Positions 1-9,035 of a DNA stretch of 64,000 bases are shown here, piece by piece. Where the stretch lies: NCBI GenBank assembly GCA_017160915.1, contig JACAWG010000073.1, forward strand, positions 65,514 through 129,513, read 5' to 3'. Each line of letters opens with the position of its first letter. Position 1 is the stretch's first letter. The translations under genes were made by a program, and so were the position numbers. The notes beneath the pieces were generated by a model that was not told the DNA's origin, did not search any database, and saw only the letters and a list, made by a program, of their open reading frames with translations. Origin of the DNA: Aggregatibacter actinomycetemcomitans (lineage in GTDB: Bacteria; Pseudomonadota; Gammaproteobacteria; Enterobacterales; Pasteurellaceae).

Positions 1-1
1 T

Positions 2-1447
2 ATTTTAGCGTTGGTCGCCACCCTGTTCGGGATCATCACTACCCTGGGGTTCGGCGCGACACAGCTTGGTGCGGGGTTGGAACAGCTGGGCTGGATAAGC
101 GAAAATCGTTTTTCCATTCAGGTTGTCATTATTTTTGTGGTGATGGGAATGTCGGTGACTTCCGCCATTTCCGGCGTGGGCAGAGGGGTGAAAATGCTGA
201 GTGAGCTAAACCTCAGCCTTGCCTTTTTATTAATGTTGTTTGTACTCATTGCCGGTCCGTCGCTTTATTTATTCTCGGCGTTTAACGACAATCTCGGCAC
301 ATATTTAAGCAACTTAATCCAGTTGAGTTTTAAAACCTATGTGTACGAACCCAACAACACCGACTGGTTTAGCGGTTGGACGATTTTATACTGGGCGTGG
401 TGGTGTTCCTGGGCGCCATTTGTCGGCTTATTTATCGCGCGTATTTCACGGGGGCGCACTATTCGCGAGTTCATCTTTGGCGTGTTGGCGATTCCGTCAT
501 TATTTTGCGTCATTTGGTTCACCATTTTCGGCGATACCGCCATTTGGATTAACGAACACATTGCCAACGGCGCTTTAGGTGAGCTGGTTAATTCGCCGGA
601 AAAATTGTTATTTAAGTTCTTAACTTATCTGCCGATGCCAACGATCACCGGGCTGGTCAGTTTGGCGGTGATTTCGTTGTTTTTTATCACCTCGGCGGAC
701 TCCGGCATTTATGTGTTAAACAACATCGCATCACGGGATAAAAGCCTGTCGGCACCACGCTGGCAAGCCATTATGTGGGGCTTAATGATGTCTATTGTGG
801 CAATCGTGTTGCTTCGCTCCGGCGGTTTGCCGACATTGCAAACCATGACATTAATCGTTGCCCTGCCTTTCGCCCTACTCATGCTCATCATGTGTTTCGG
901 CTTATGGAAAGGCTTGAACGCCGACCATAAATATTTCACCACTAAAGTGACGCCGACTAGCGTATATTGGAGTGGTGAGAACTGGCAGGATCATCTGGAA
1001 CAAATTCTCAACCAAACGCAGGAAAAAGACATTCTGAAATTCCTCAAAAAAACCGCCTTGCCGGCAATGCGCGAATTGCGTCAGGAATTAATCGGTAAGT
1101 ACGGTTTAAGCGTGCATATCAACACGAATTTTGAACAAGAGGAGCCGGCGGTTGAGTTCATCATTCAAAAAGAATCCTTGCGGGATTTTATGTACGGTAT
1201 TAAATCCGTGGGACGCGAAGTATCGGCACAATTGATTAATGACGAACATTTGCCGCATATTCAGCACAGCATGACTTATGAGCCTTATACCTATTTCTTT
1301 GACGGGCGTAGCGGCTATGACGTGCAGTATATGAATAGTCAGGAATTAATCGCGGATATTTTGAAGCAATATGAACGCTATTTAACCTTATTAACCGATG
1401 TGGGACAGGAATTGATGTCGCATCAACAAACGGAACTTGCCGAATAA
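2..1447 (+). CDS. BCCT family transporter, C-terminal part (cut by window start)
   Basis: The reading frame is open from the first bases of the window, so the start lies upstream and this is the C-terminal ~480 residues. It matches the betaine/choline/carnitine transporter family: many hydrophobic segments and the Trp-rich stretch 'WTILYWAWWCSWAPF' that forms the substrate aromatic box region. After the last membrane segment there is a long (~170 residue) hydrophilic cytoplasmic tail ending in 'HQQTELAE', typical of the BetT-like branch. It is a secondary transporter of the inner membrane, probably for choline or betaine; the substrate cannot be read from sequence. A hairpin terminator follows directly. 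Confidence 0.88.
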   Translation: MLALVATLFGIITTLGFGATQLGAGLEQLGWISENRFSIQVVIIFVVMGMSVTSAISGVGRGVKMLSELNLSLAFLLMLFVLIAGPSLYLFSAFNDNLGTYLSNLIQLSFKTYVYEPNNTDWFSGWTILYWAWWCSWAPFVGLFIARISRGRTIREFIFGVLAIPSLFCVIWFTIFGDTAIWINEHIANGALGELVNSPEKLLFKFLTYLPMPTITGLVSLAVISLFFITSADSGIYVLNNIASRDKSLSAPRWQAIMWGLMMSIVAIVLLRSGGLPTLQTMTLIVALPFALLMLIMCFGLWKGLNADHKYFTTKVTPTSVYWSGENWQDHLEQILNQTQEKDILKFLKKTALPAMRELRQELIGKYGLSVHINTNFEQEEPAVEFIIQKESLRDFMYGIKSVGREVSAQLINDEHLPHIQHSMTYEPYTYFFDGRSGYDVQYMNSQELIADILKQYERYLTLLTDVGQELMSHQQTELAE

Positions 1448-1460
1448 GCGATTCCCAAAC

Positions 1461-1489
1461 AAAATGCCGTCATCACGACGGCATTTTTT
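1461..1489. terminator. bidirectional rho-independent terminator
   Basis: GC-rich stem (aatgccgtc / gacggcatt) with a 5-base loop and runs of A on the left and T on the right. It lies between two convergent genes and can serve both. Confidence 0.8.
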
Positions 1490-2687
1490 ATGCTTTCTCA
1501 GCAATCGCCTGCGCACAGGCATAGGCGGAACTCCACGCCCATTGGAAGTTATAACCGCCGAGCCAGCCCGTCACATCCAGCACTTCGCCGATAAAATACA
1601 AGCCGCTCACTTTATTACTTTCCATGGTTTTTGAGGAAATCTCATGGGTATCCACACCGCCCATGGTGACTTCCGCCGTGCGATAACCTTCCGTGCCGTT
1701 AGGGACGAACTGCCAGTTGTGAATTAAATTTACCAAATTTTCTAACCGCACTTTGCTGAGTTGGGCAAGCACTTCGTCCTGTAAAAGCCCTTGTTCAAGC
1801 CAAAGCTCCACCAATTTTTTCGGCAACAAGCGGATTAATGCGGTTTTTAACTGCAATTTCGGCGATGATTGACGCAGTTCATCTAAATAATGGCGAATAT
1901 CCTGATAAGGCAATAAATCAAGATGAATGCTTTCACCCGGTTGCCAGTAATTGGAAATTTGCAGAATCGCCGGTCCCGATAAACCGCGATGGGTAAACAG
2001 CATTTGATGCGTAAAGGTTTTGTGTTGGTTGGTCGCTGCTACATCTAAGGAAATGCCCGATAACGCGGCATAAAACTTATCGCATTCGCGCCAGGTAAAA
2101 GGCACCAAACTGGCACGGGGCGCGATGACATTGATGCCGAATTGTTGCGCAAGCTGATAACCGAAAGGCGTTGCGCCCAACCCCGGCATGGATAAACCGC
2201 CCGTCGCAACAACCAAATTTCGGCAAGGCAAGGTTTCGCCGTTGGTAGTGACGCAAAAACCGTTCTCCGTTTTTTCCACGGCAGAAATGTTTTGCCGTAG
2301 CGCAATTTCCACGTCGTACTTTTTACACTCCGCCAGCAACATATTGACAATATCTTCCGCGCCGTTATCGCAAAACAACTGCCCCAGTTCTTTTTCATGG
2401 TAAGCAATGCCGTAGTCCGCCACCAAGCCGATGAAATCCCATTGGGTAAAGCGTTTCAACGCCGATTTCACAAAATGCCGATTTTGGCTGAGATAGCGTC
2501 CTGAAGACATTTCCATATTGGTGAAATTACAAAACCCGCCACCGGACATTAAAATTTTCCGCCCGACTTTTTTCCCGTTATCTAAAATCCGGACGTTTCC
2601 GCCGCGCTTTGCCAACTGCGCCGCACAGAATAAGCCTGCCGCCCCGGCGCCGATAATGAGGGTTTCATGGCTGACGGATCGGCTCAT
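1488..2687 (-). CDS. HI0933-like/BaiN-family flavoprotein, NAD(P)/FAD-dependent oxidoreductase
   Basis: A ~399-residue protein of the HI0933/YhiN family. The N-terminus has an FAD-binding Rossmann motif ('IIGAGAAGLFCAAQLAKRG'), followed by the family signature 'GRKILMSGGGFCNFTN'; 'VATGGLSMPGLGATPFGY' and, near the C-terminus, 'FIGEVLDVTGWLGGYNFQWA' close the FAD site. The physiological substrate of this family is not established. The frame is open further upstream, but the ATG at 2687 overlaps the stop of nrfFG (ATGA), which fits translational coupling and gives the normal family length. Position last in the nrfE-nrfX-nrfFG transcript; a functional link to nitrite respiration is only suggested by that. 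Confidence 0.85.
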   Translation of the reverse strand: MSRSVSHETLIIGAGAAGLFCAAQLAKRGGNVRILDNGKKVGRKILMSGGGFCNFTNMEMSSGRYLSQNRHFVKSALKRFTQWDFIGLVADYGIAYHEKELGQLFCDNGAEDIVNMLLAECKKYDVEIALRQNISAVEKTENGFCVTTNGETLPCRNLVVATGGLSMPGLGATPFGYQLAQQFGINVIAPRASLVPFTWRECDKFYAALSGISLDVAATNQHKTFTHQMLFTHRGLSGPAILQISNYWQPGESIHLDLLPYQDIRHYLDELRQSSPKLQLKTALIRLLPKKLVELWLEQGLLQDEVLAQLSKVRLENLVNLIHNWQFVPNGTEGYRTAEVTMGGVDTHEISSKTMESNKVSGLYFIGEVLDVTGWLGGYNFQWAWSSAYACAQAIAEKA

Positions 2688-3769
2688 TGCATATTCCCCT
2701 TTTGCATAAAATCCACCATTTTCATTTTCTGAATAATCGCACGACGATCCACCGCGGTATTGCCCGAATCTAGAATTTGCTGCCAATAATCAAGTGCGGT
2801 GGAATAATCCCGCGTTTTTAAGGCTTCCGCCGCCAAAAGGGACAGACTCGACACCTCTTTGCGATCCTGCGTCAAAACCGCCTCCACCAACTGTTGCACT
2901 TGCGGCGTAACCTGCTGATTTGCCTGAAGATATAACGCCATCGCCCTTAGCCCTAAAATGGTCGGTTTGCGCCCTTCGATTTTTTCCGCGTTGGCATAGC
3001 AAATTAAGGCGCTGTCAAAATCATTATTTTGCATATAGGCATCGCCCAGCTTGATCCAGTTTTCCCCATGATTCGGATTTTGTCGCAATTTATCCTGAAT
3101 TTTGCCGATAATGGCTTCCGTCTTGTTTTCTTCCGGCGTTTCAATTTGATGATTTAACTGCGCGATTTGTGTCTGTTCCCCTTGTTGGGCACGAGTGAAG
3201 CGATCCAGGGAGAAGTAATAAGCTAAGGGGACGATAAGTACTAATACAAAAATAAAAAGCGTTAACCTTATGGATAAAATTCTTGGCTCCCCCTGTTTAC
3301 GGGGGGAGCTGCCGAAGGCTGAGGGGGGGAGAACATCGCCCCCTTCCGCCCGTTGGGCACCTTCCCCCGCAAGCGAAGGCAGGAAAGTATTGGCTTTTGC
3401 AGAATTCCAAATCAACCCAAACGCCGTTAACAACAATCCTGCCGGCAACAGCCAAAGCAATGCCGTATTCCATTGAAAAGGCGGTTTGTAATTCACAAAA
3501 TTACCGAAACGCGCCGTCATGGCATCAATAATTTGCTGATTGGTTTTGCCTTCATTGACCATGTTATACACTTCAAGGCGCAGGTCGTAGGCGATGGGCG
3601 AATTAGATTCCACCAGATTCTGATTCTGACATTGCGGGCAACGCAGGGATTTCGCCAATGCCACCGCGCGCGCGCGATCCGCCGGATTGTGGAATTCAAA
3701 GGTATCCACCATTTCGGCAAAAGCACCGACACTGATTAATAAAAAAAGTAACGCGAAAAATCGTTTCAT
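2684..3769 (-). CDS. nrfF: NrfF-NrfG fusion: haem lyase thiol subunit plus TPR domain, with an in-frame repeat
   Basis: Residues 1-18 are a signal peptide. Residues ~20-100 are the CcmH/NrfF domain with the redox motif '[10 protein letters not shown]' (Cys44, Cys47), followed by a membrane segment at ~103-122. A second membrane segment at ~167-185 leads into a TPR region to the end, as in NrfG/CcmI. In E. coli NrfF and NrfG are separate proteins that help NrfE attach the special haem of NrfA; here they form one chain. Residues ~128-163 (Gly/Pro/Ser/Glu-rich linker) are encoded by a DNA repeat of the intergenic type that is inserted in frame. Overlaps nrfX upstream and the flavoprotein gene downstream by a few bases. 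Confidence 0.85.
   Translation of the reverse strand: MKRFFALLFLLISVGAFAEMVDTFEFHNPADRARAVALAKSLRCPQCQNQNLVESNSPIAYDLRLEVYNMVNEGKTNQQIIDAMTARFGNFVNYKPPFQWNTALLWLLPAGLLLTAFGLIWNSAKANTFLPSLAGEGAQRAEGGDVLPPSAFGSSPRKQGEPRILSIRLTLFIFVLVLIVPLAYYFSLDRFTRAQQGEQTQIAQLNHQIETPEENKTEAIIGKIQDKLRQNPNHGENWIKLGDAYMQNNDFDSALICYANAEKIEGRKPTILGLRAMALYLQANQQVTPQVQQLVEAVLTQDRKEVSSLSLLAAEALKTRDYSTALDYWQQILDSGNTAVDRRAIIQKMKMVDFMQKGNMQ
3281..3392. repeat. palindromic intergenic-type repeat lying inside nrfFG
   Basis: The stretch contains a C-run/G-run hairpin (gctccccctgtttacggggggagc) and further C/G-rich palindromic pieces (ccttcccccgcaagcgaagg). Such elements normally sit between genes; here the insert keeps the reading frame and codes for the linker between two membrane segments. 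Confidence 0.65.
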
Positions 3770-4299
3770 GGCTGAATTAACCGATTAAGTTGCGGCACAA
3801 ACGTGTTTTGCCAGGTTTCACGATCCAATACCCCCGAATGCCGGTAACGAATAATGCCGTCGGCGTCCACTAAATAGGTTTCCGGCGCGCCGTCCACGCC
3901 CAGCTTCAACGCCAGCTCGCCACGGCTGTCATCAATCACTAAGGTATAAGGATTTCCCATGCGTTGCAACATGGCAATGCCGTTTTGCGGCTTGTCGCGA
4001 TAATCCACGCCGACAATAGAAATTTCTTGTGCCAATGCCATCAACAACGGGTGTTCCTGTTGGCAATAACCGCACCAACTGCCCCAAATATTTATCAAAA
4101 AGGGACGTTTCGGGAAATCCTTCGGGCTGAGCGTTTGGCGGTTATCCAGCAAATTCGCCTGATAAAATTCCGGCACGGGCTTATCAATTAAGGCGGAGGC
4201 AATTTTTTTCGGGTCCTGATGCAAGCCCGCCAGCAATAGCACGCACACGCCGAGCAATAAGATTAAGGGCAGGAAAAAAATCACTTTTCTATTCATCAC
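3766..4299 (-). CDS. nrfX: NrfX: DsbE/CcmG-like periplasmic thioredoxin
   Basis: A 177-residue thioredoxin-fold protein with an N-terminal membrane anchor (residues ~5-25) and the active site 'WGSWCGYC', preceded by the CcmG/DsbE hallmark 'PFLINIWG'. It also has the conserved '[20 protein letters not shown]' block of that family. It most likely keeps haem-binding cysteines of the Nrf apocytochromes reduced, working with NrfE and NrfF. Start overlaps the end of nrfE by 11 bases; stop overlaps the start of nrfFG. It is a paralogue of the ccmG product encoded at 13.6-14.2 kb. The name nrfX follows usage for the nrf-linked dsbE copy. Confidence 0.85.
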   Translation of the reverse strand: MMNRKVIFFLPLILLLGVCVLLLAGLHQDPKKIASALIDKPVPEFYQANLLDNRQTLSPKDFPKRPFLINIWGSWCGYCQQEHPLLMALAQEISIVGVDYRDKPQNGIAMLQRMGNPYTLVIDDSRGELALKLGVDGAPETYLVDADGIIRYRHSGVLDRETWQNTFVPQLNRLIQP

Positions 4300-6199
4300 G
4301 CTTTCCTTTTCGCTTCATCGTCAACATGGAACACAACGCCCCGAACGCCATTAACACACCGCCAAACCATAACCAGCGAATCAGCGGTTTGTAATGCAGG
4401 CGAAAGGTAAACTCGCCTTTGCCGAGCGGATCGCCCATCACAATATACAAATCGCCCCAAACCCCACCGGCAAGCCCGACTTCGCTCATAGTCATGGTAC
4501 GCACATCATAATAACGACGCTCCGGCTGCAAATCCGCATAAGGTTTACCATTCGCCGTGACATGAAAATTCGCCACTTCCGCGGTAAAATTCGGTCCGAT
4601 TTCATTGGAAAAATGCACATATCGGAAATCAAATCGCCCTAAGGTTTGGCTTTGTTGCGGTGATAAACGCACGCCGATTTCACTGCCGAAGTAACTGCTC
4701 ATCACCGCGCCCATGGTCGCAATGGCAACACCGCTGTGGGCGAAAATCATGGCGTAACGGGAAACATTTAACCGACGCCAATTTTGCCATAAGGTCGCTA
4801 ATAACAACCAAATCGCCAGCGTGAGCAGAAAATATGCCGTCAGGTTAAACTGTAAAGCGCTGTCGTTTTGCATTACCTGATCAATGGCGAAATAGGCAAT
4901 CAATAAAGACGGCAGCAATAATGCCGTACGTTTAAGCAAAACGCCCTTGTCCGCCTTCGCCCAATGCAAGCCGAGGGAAAGCACCATGGCGATCAAAAGT
5001 AAGGTAAGGAGCGGTAAGAAAATACTGTTGAAATAAGGCGCACCGACGGAAATGGAACCCCAATTCATGGCTTGAAACAACATCGGATAGAAAGTGCCGA
5101 GGAAGGTGCTGACGGTGGCGATACTCAATAAAACATTCAAAAAAAGCACCGCACTTTCTTTGGAAAGCAGCGTTAATTTGGCATGGCGTTGCTGCAAATT
5201 GGCTTTGAACGCAAATAAACCGAGAGAACCCACGGTGAGCAGGAAAAAAATCAACAATAATGCCGAACCGCGTTGGCTGTCCACGGCGAAAGCGTGTACG
5301 GAGGTGAGCGCGCCGGAGCGCACGATAAACGTGCCTAATACGCTGAACGCAAATGCTAACAAGGAAAATAAGGTCGTCCAGTAATTAAACATCCCGCGTT
5401 TTTCGCTGACGATTAAACTGTGCAGCAATGCCAAACCGAGCAACCACGGCATGAGCGACGCATTTTCCACCGGATCCCAGAACCACCAACCGCCCCAGCC
5501 CAGTTCGTAATACGCCCACCAAGCGCCGAGCACAATGCCCAGGGTTAAAAATAACCATGACACCAACACCCAAACCCGCATAATTTGGGCAATCTGACGT
5601 TCCAAATGCTGATGAAGCAAGGCGGTAATGCTGATGGCAAAATTCACCGCAAAGCCCACATAACCGAGATAAAGCAACGGCGGGTGAAAAATCAAACCAA
5701 CATCCTGCAACATCGGATTCAAATCCCGCCCCTCCAACGGCGCCGGGAAGATTCGCCCGAACGGGTTAGAGAAAAAGACAATAAACACGGCGAAACTAAA
5801 GCAAATCAGCCCCAAAATCACCAAACTCTGCGCCACAAAAGTGCGGTCGTTTTTTCGGTTAAATAACGCAAACAACACCACCCAAACCGAGAGCGAAAAC
5901 AACCAAAACAACATGGAACCCTCATGCCCGCCCCAGGTTGCGGCAATTTTGAAAAAGGTCGGCAGTTGGGAATTAGAATGGGCGGCGACATATTCCAACG
6001 TGAAATCATCCGCCGCAAAGGAATAGGCAAGCACAGAAATGGAAACCAGCGTAAACAAACCAAAGCAATAACTCAGTCCCCAAGCCAGTTGAGTAAGCGC
6101 CGGCTTACGCAACCAAAGCCCAAGCTGCGGCACCACCGCGAGGAGCAACGCGCTCATGGTGGCGAGAAGAAGGGAAATAAAACCAAGTTCGGGGATCAT
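4289..6199 (-). CDS. nrfE: NrfE: CcmF-like cytochrome c haem lyase subunit
   Basis: A 636-residue polytopic membrane protein of the CcmF/NrfE family. The Trp-rich haem-handling motif '[20 protein letters not shown]' and the upstream '[13 protein letters not shown]' are present. The C-terminal region has the periplasmic domain and a last membrane segment. NrfE works with NrfF and NrfG to attach haem to the unusual Cys-x-x-Cys-Lys site of NrfA. It is distinct from the general ccmF at 14.2-16.1 kb, which has the same motifs. Assigned to Nrf because it is downstream of nrfABCD and sits with nrfX and nrfFG. A terminator-like hairpin separates it from nrfD, so it may have its own promoter in the ~470-bp gap. 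Confidence 0.88.
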   Translation of the reverse strand: MIPELGFISLLLATMSALLLAVVPQLGLWLRKPALTQLAWGLSYCFGLFTLVSISVLAYSFAADDFTLEYVAAHSNSQLPTFFKIAATWGGHEGSMLFWLFSLSVWVVLFALFNRKNDRTFVAQSLVILGLICFSFAVFIVFFSNPFGRIFPAPLEGRDLNPMLQDVGLIFHPPLLYLGYVGFAVNFAISITALLHQHLERQIAQIMRVWVLVSWLFLTLGIVLGAWWAYYELGWGGWWFWDPVENASLMPWLLGLALLHSLIVSEKRGMFNYWTTLFSLLAFAFSVLGTFIVRSGALTSVHAFAVDSQRGSALLLIFFLLTVGSLGLFAFKANLQQRHAKLTLLSKESAVLFLNVLLSIATVSTFLGTFYPMLFQAMNWGSISVGAPYFNSIFLPLLTLLLIAMVLSLGLHWAKADKGVLLKRTALLLPSLLIAYFAIDQVMQNDSALQFNLTAYFLLTLAIWLLLATLWQNWRRLNVSRYAMIFAHSGVAIATMGAVMSSYFGSEIGVRLSPQQSQTLGRFDFRYVHFSNEIGPNFTAEVANFHVTANGKPYADLQPERRYYDVRTMTMSEVGLAGGVWGDLYIVMGDPLGKGEFTFRLHYKPLIRWLWFGGVLMAFGALCSMLTMKRKGKRDE

Positions 6200-6289
6200 A
6201 AATAATTTCGTGTGTTTTAGGTTGTTATATCAGTTTGTTGATAATCGCTTCAGGTTTCACCTGTATTTTATTCCCTTTTTAACAAAGAG

Positions 6290-6440
6290 AGGGTTAGGGA
6301 AAAATTTTGACGAGATTGGCTAATAACCTATGAGGTTGAAATGACTTCTGCCAAATCTCCCCTCCCCCTCTTTGCTAAAGAGGGGAAAGTTAGATAAAAA
6401 CGTTTCAAATTTTAACCGCACTTTTAATAATGCTCCGCCG
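6290..6440. repeat. intergenic repeat between nrfE and nrfD, with uptake word
   Basis: The 473-bp gap between nrfE and nrfD has no credible gene. It contains a C/A-rich palindromic piece (ctccccctctttgctaaagaggggaaa) of the kind seen again near 26.9 kb, a Haemophilus uptake word (ttaaccgcactttta, ~6413-6427), and an AT-rich stretch. It resembles a mobile palindromic intergenic element. Confidence 0.5.
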
Positions 6441-6586
6441 AGTCCCCATCTGAACCGCCTGAGCGACTTGCAATTTTTAGGAAATTTTCGCTTTGTTTGA
6501 GCCACATAGTGGCGAGTTCGAAAATTTCCGTTAAAAAAATTGCAACCAAGCGAAGATCAGCGGTGAAGCTGGGGTGTGTTCTTTGC

Positions 6587-6613
6587 TACTTTCTTGCACA
6601 AGCAAGAAAGTAG
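6587..6613. repeat. inverted repeat in nrfE-nrfD gap
   Basis: Perfect 12-bp arms (ctactttcttgc / gcaagaaagtag) around a 3-base loop. Its role is unknown. It is part of a longer non-coding stretch that looks like a remnant of a dispersed repeat. Confidence 0.5.
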
Positions 6614-6625
6614 AAACAACTAAAC

Positions 6626-6651
6626 AAAAAGGCGTACATTATACGCCTTTA
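6626..6651 (-). terminator. terminator after nrfABCD
   Basis: On the minus strand a stem aaaggcgta / tacgccttt is followed by a T run, 20-45 bases after the nrfD stop. It should end or attenuate the nrfABCD transcript before nrfE. Confidence 0.7.
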
Positions 6652-6672
6652 TCAATAATAAAAAACCAATCC

Positions 6673-7638
6673 CTACGCAACCGTCAACTGTCCGCCGTAC
6701 AAAATAAAATACCGCAAACACAACACACCGATTAAATCAAATATCGACACTAAGATAATGAAATTACGGTCGTATTTTAATTTATCGCTGACCAGCAGGT
6801 TACCGGCGAGCGGGATGAGGATGCCGATGAACATGACGCCGATCCAGAAAATGCTTCCCCAGAAACCGCTTAGCGCATTGTGCATGGCGACCACTTTTTG
6901 TCCGCCGCCGAAATACAATCCGGCGAAGAAACAGACGATGCAAAAGAGTTCGGCGAGCATGATCGGCACTTCAAATTTGTGCATGAAATGCACTTCGTCG
7001 GAATGTCCTTTTAATTTGCCCACAATCAAAATGGTTAAGAACACCGCAGCGATACCGGAAGACGTGCCCGACGCCAGGAATAATGCCGGCAATACCGGGT
7101 TGTTTAACATCGGGTAGCTGATTAATGCCGACAATAAGAAACCGGTGTAAGCCCCTAATAATACGGCGAGGAGCAACAGGAACAATTCCAACGGGTTGGT
7201 AATGCGTTCACAGGCGGAAATCCATTTCACGATAAATTTTAATTTCGGTAAAAATCTATCGAGCAAAGCGGCAATTTCATTTTTAAAGATAATGGCAATC
7301 CAGAGGAAGACCGCCGCCATATAGACTTGGAATAACAGAACCCCCATGGACATCACGGAATTGAACTGGTAGTTAAACATCAAATACCAGAACGTCCAAG
7401 GGCGCGCCAAGTGGAAAATCAACAACAATAAACCGATGATCACCGTGCCCGGCGCCAAAATCGCGGCGCTGCGAATAATCCAGTTTTCGCTTGGTTTTTC
7501 CAACTGACGATTGCGTTTGTAAAGCACTGCAAGCAATAAGGAACCGGAAGAAATCCCCAGTAAGAACAAATAGATGGCAATACTGGAATCCCATACGAGG
7601 TTCGGCGTATGAAACGGAACAGGATAATCTAATGTCAT
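6673..7638 (-). CDS. nrfD: NrfD: quinol-oxidising membrane subunit of nitrite reductase
   Basis: A 321-residue integral membrane protein with about eight to nine hydrophobic segments, matching the NrfD/PsrC family in length. NrfD takes electrons from menaquinol and passes them through the iron-sulfur protein NrfC and the cytochrome NrfB to NrfA. The start codon overlaps the nrfC stop by 4 bases (ATGA), indicating translational coupling. Menaquinone for this step is supplied by the men genes at the end of the window. Starts at 'MTLDYPVPFHTPNLVWD', which agrees with NrfD proteins I know. Confidence 0.93.
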   Translation of the reverse strand: MTLDYPVPFHTPNLVWDSSIAIYLFLLGISSGSLLLAVLYKRNRQLEKPSENWIIRSAAILAPGTVIIGLLLLIFHLARPWTFWYLMFNYQFNSVMSMGVLLFQVYMAAVFLWIAIIFKNEIAALLDRFLPKLKFIVKWISACERITNPLELFLLLLAVLLGAYTGFLLSALISYPMLNNPVLPALFLASGTSSGIAAVFLTILIVGKLKGHSDEVHFMHKFEVPIMLAELFCIVCFFAGLYFGGGQKVVAMHNALSGFWGSIFWIGVMFIGILIPLAGNLLVSDKLKYDRNFIILVSIFDLIGVLCLRYFILYGGQLTVA

Positions 7639-8312
7639 CTTCTCGGTTCTCCGTGTTGGAATGGAATGTGGTAAAGATTCGGTTGAGTCCCCAATTCCAC
7701 TTTGGTGCGGTAAACAGGTTTTTCTTTTACCTTGCGTGCCACTGCGCTGGTCGGATCGTTCATATCGCCAAAGGTTAAGGCTTTGGTCGGGCAGGCTTCA
7801 ACGCAAGCCGGTTGTTTGCCTTGTGCCAGATTGGTATCGCGGCAGAAGTTACATTTATCGGCGGTACGATGCACCGGATGAATGAAACGCACGCGATACG
7901 GGCAAACGGCGATACAGTATTGACAACCGACGCACAGATCTTTGTGCACATCTACAATGCCGGTGTCTTTATCGATAAATGACGCGCCGGTCGGACAAAC
8001 CGCCACGCAAGGCGCGTTGGTGCAGTGTTGGCAAGATTGGCGGAAAAACTCATATTCCTGATTCGGAAATTCGCCATACGGCTCGCTGCGCAAAATCTCC
8101 AAGCGGGAAACGCCTTGCGGCACTTGGTTGGTTTCACGACAGGCATCCATACACGCGGTGCAGCCGATGCACGCGTTTTCATCGTGCACCATGGCGTAGC
8201 GTTTCGGTTTATCCGCCTTTTTCTCTTTTGCCAAAGAGGTGACTGATGTCCCCGTCATAAGGATTAACGCCCCCATGCCGGAAACAAAGTTTCGGCGTGA
8301 ACAGGCTGTCAT
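7635..8312 (-). CDS. nrfC: NrfC: periplasmic 4Fe-4S ferredoxin-like subunit
   Basis: A 225-residue protein with a twin-arginine type N-terminus ('SRRNFVSGMGALI') and four cysteine clusters for [4Fe-4S] centres, for example 'CIGCTACMDAC', 'CQHCTNAPC', 'CVGCQYCIAVCPY' and 'CNFC...CVEACP'. It carries electrons from the quinol oxidase NrfD to NrfB. Folded and cofactor-loaded before export by the Tat pathway, in keeping with the signal. Stop overlaps nrfD and start overlaps the end of nrfB, so nrfB-C-D are tightly packed. Confidence 0.94.
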   Translation of the reverse strand: MTACSRRNFVSGMGALILMTGTSVTSLAKEKKADKPKRYAMVHDENACIGCTACMDACRETNQVPQGVSRLEILRSEPYGEFPNQEYEFFRQSCQHCTNAPCVAVCPTGASFIDKDTGIVDVHKDLCVGCQYCIAVCPYRVRFIHPVHRTADKCNFCRDTNLAQGKQPACVEACPTKALTFGDMNDPTSAVARKVKEKPVYRTKVELGTQPNLYHIPFQHGEPRR

Positions 8313-8962
8313 TGTTTATCCTTTTGTTCGGTTGATGGAGTTTGTTCTTGCTGCGCTTTGCGTTTTTGTTGTTCTCCGTGACAATCCACGCAAAGTTTCA
8401 CGCGATTTTTCGGTTCAATGCCTTTCATCGCATCGTCTTTTGGGTGCAATGTGTGGCAGCTTGCACAAGGCAATTTCATGGCGTGCACATCATGCGCCCA
8501 GAATTTTTCGCGCAGTTTGTCCGGTTGGTGACAAGAAAAACACACTTGATTTTGTTCTTGTGCGCTATACATCGGTTTTTTCTCGCCGAAAATATCGCCT
8601 TCAAAACGCATCACGTCTTTCGCGCCACGACGGTGATCTTCGGAAATATTACCGTGGCAGTTGACACAATTAATCGGTTTACCGTTATTCGGATTTTTCT
8701 GGCTTAAGTGGGCGCCGTGGAATTTACCGAAATGCAATTCGCCGCCGGATTGATCCAAGGTTTGGTTTTTATCCACTTTGTCAAACTTATGGCATTTTGC
8801 ACAATATTGATTCGGATCCCGTTGATTATCCAACTGCGGTTCATAAGTCAACGGATTATCAGCCGATGGCATTTCCGCCTGCGCCACCATCGGCAGCGCC
8901 GCAAGCATGGTGAGCAGTGCGAGCGCTTTTGCCGGTTTACGGATTAAGGAAGTTAAATTCAT
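8309..8962 (-). CDS. nrfB: NrfB: pentahaem c-type cytochrome
   Basis: A ~217-residue periplasmic cytochrome. Signal peptide 'LALLTMLAALPMVAQA' is followed by five haem-attachment motifs: CAKCH, CVNCH, CFSCH, CASCH and CVDCH. NrfB is the electron donor to NrfA. The frame is open 17 codons further upstream, but that part is encoded by an uptake-word hairpin (its 'REKSAVIF' is the usual read-through of that word); the ATG at 8962, directly before the basic signal-peptide start, is the better start. The charged C-terminal tail (Gln/Lys-rich) is poorly structured. Confidence 0.93.
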   Translation of the reverse strand: MNLTSLIRKPAKALALLTMLAALPMVAQAEMPSADNPLTYEPQLDNQRDPNQYCAKCHKFDKVDKNQTLDQSGGELHFGKFHGAHLSQKNPNNGKPINCVNCHGNISEDHRRGAKDVMRFEGDIFGEKKPMYSAQEQNQVCFSCHQPDKLREKFWAHDVHAMKLPCASCHTLHPKDDAMKGIEPKNRVKLCVDCHGEQQKRKAQQEQTPSTEQKDKQ

Positions 8963-8992
8963 TCTGATTACCTCAAATTTGTGTTTGAAAAT

Positions 8993-9029
8993 GACCGCAC
9001 TTTTTTCTCTCACGGCAAAAGTGCGGTGC
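8993..9029. repeat. inverted pair of uptake words between nrfA and nrfB
   Basis: Two copies of the Haemophilus uptake word in opposite orientation (accgcactttttt / aaaagtgcggt) form a hairpin in the 73-bp gap between nrfA and nrfB. It can act as a partial terminator or an RNA-stabilising hairpin behind nrfA. Confidence 0.75.
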
Positions 9030-9035
9030 TTTTTT

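Noticed and set aside
8962-9013. Longer N-terminus for NrfB
   Set aside because: Extra residues are encoded by the uptake-word hairpin and precede a normal signal peptide.
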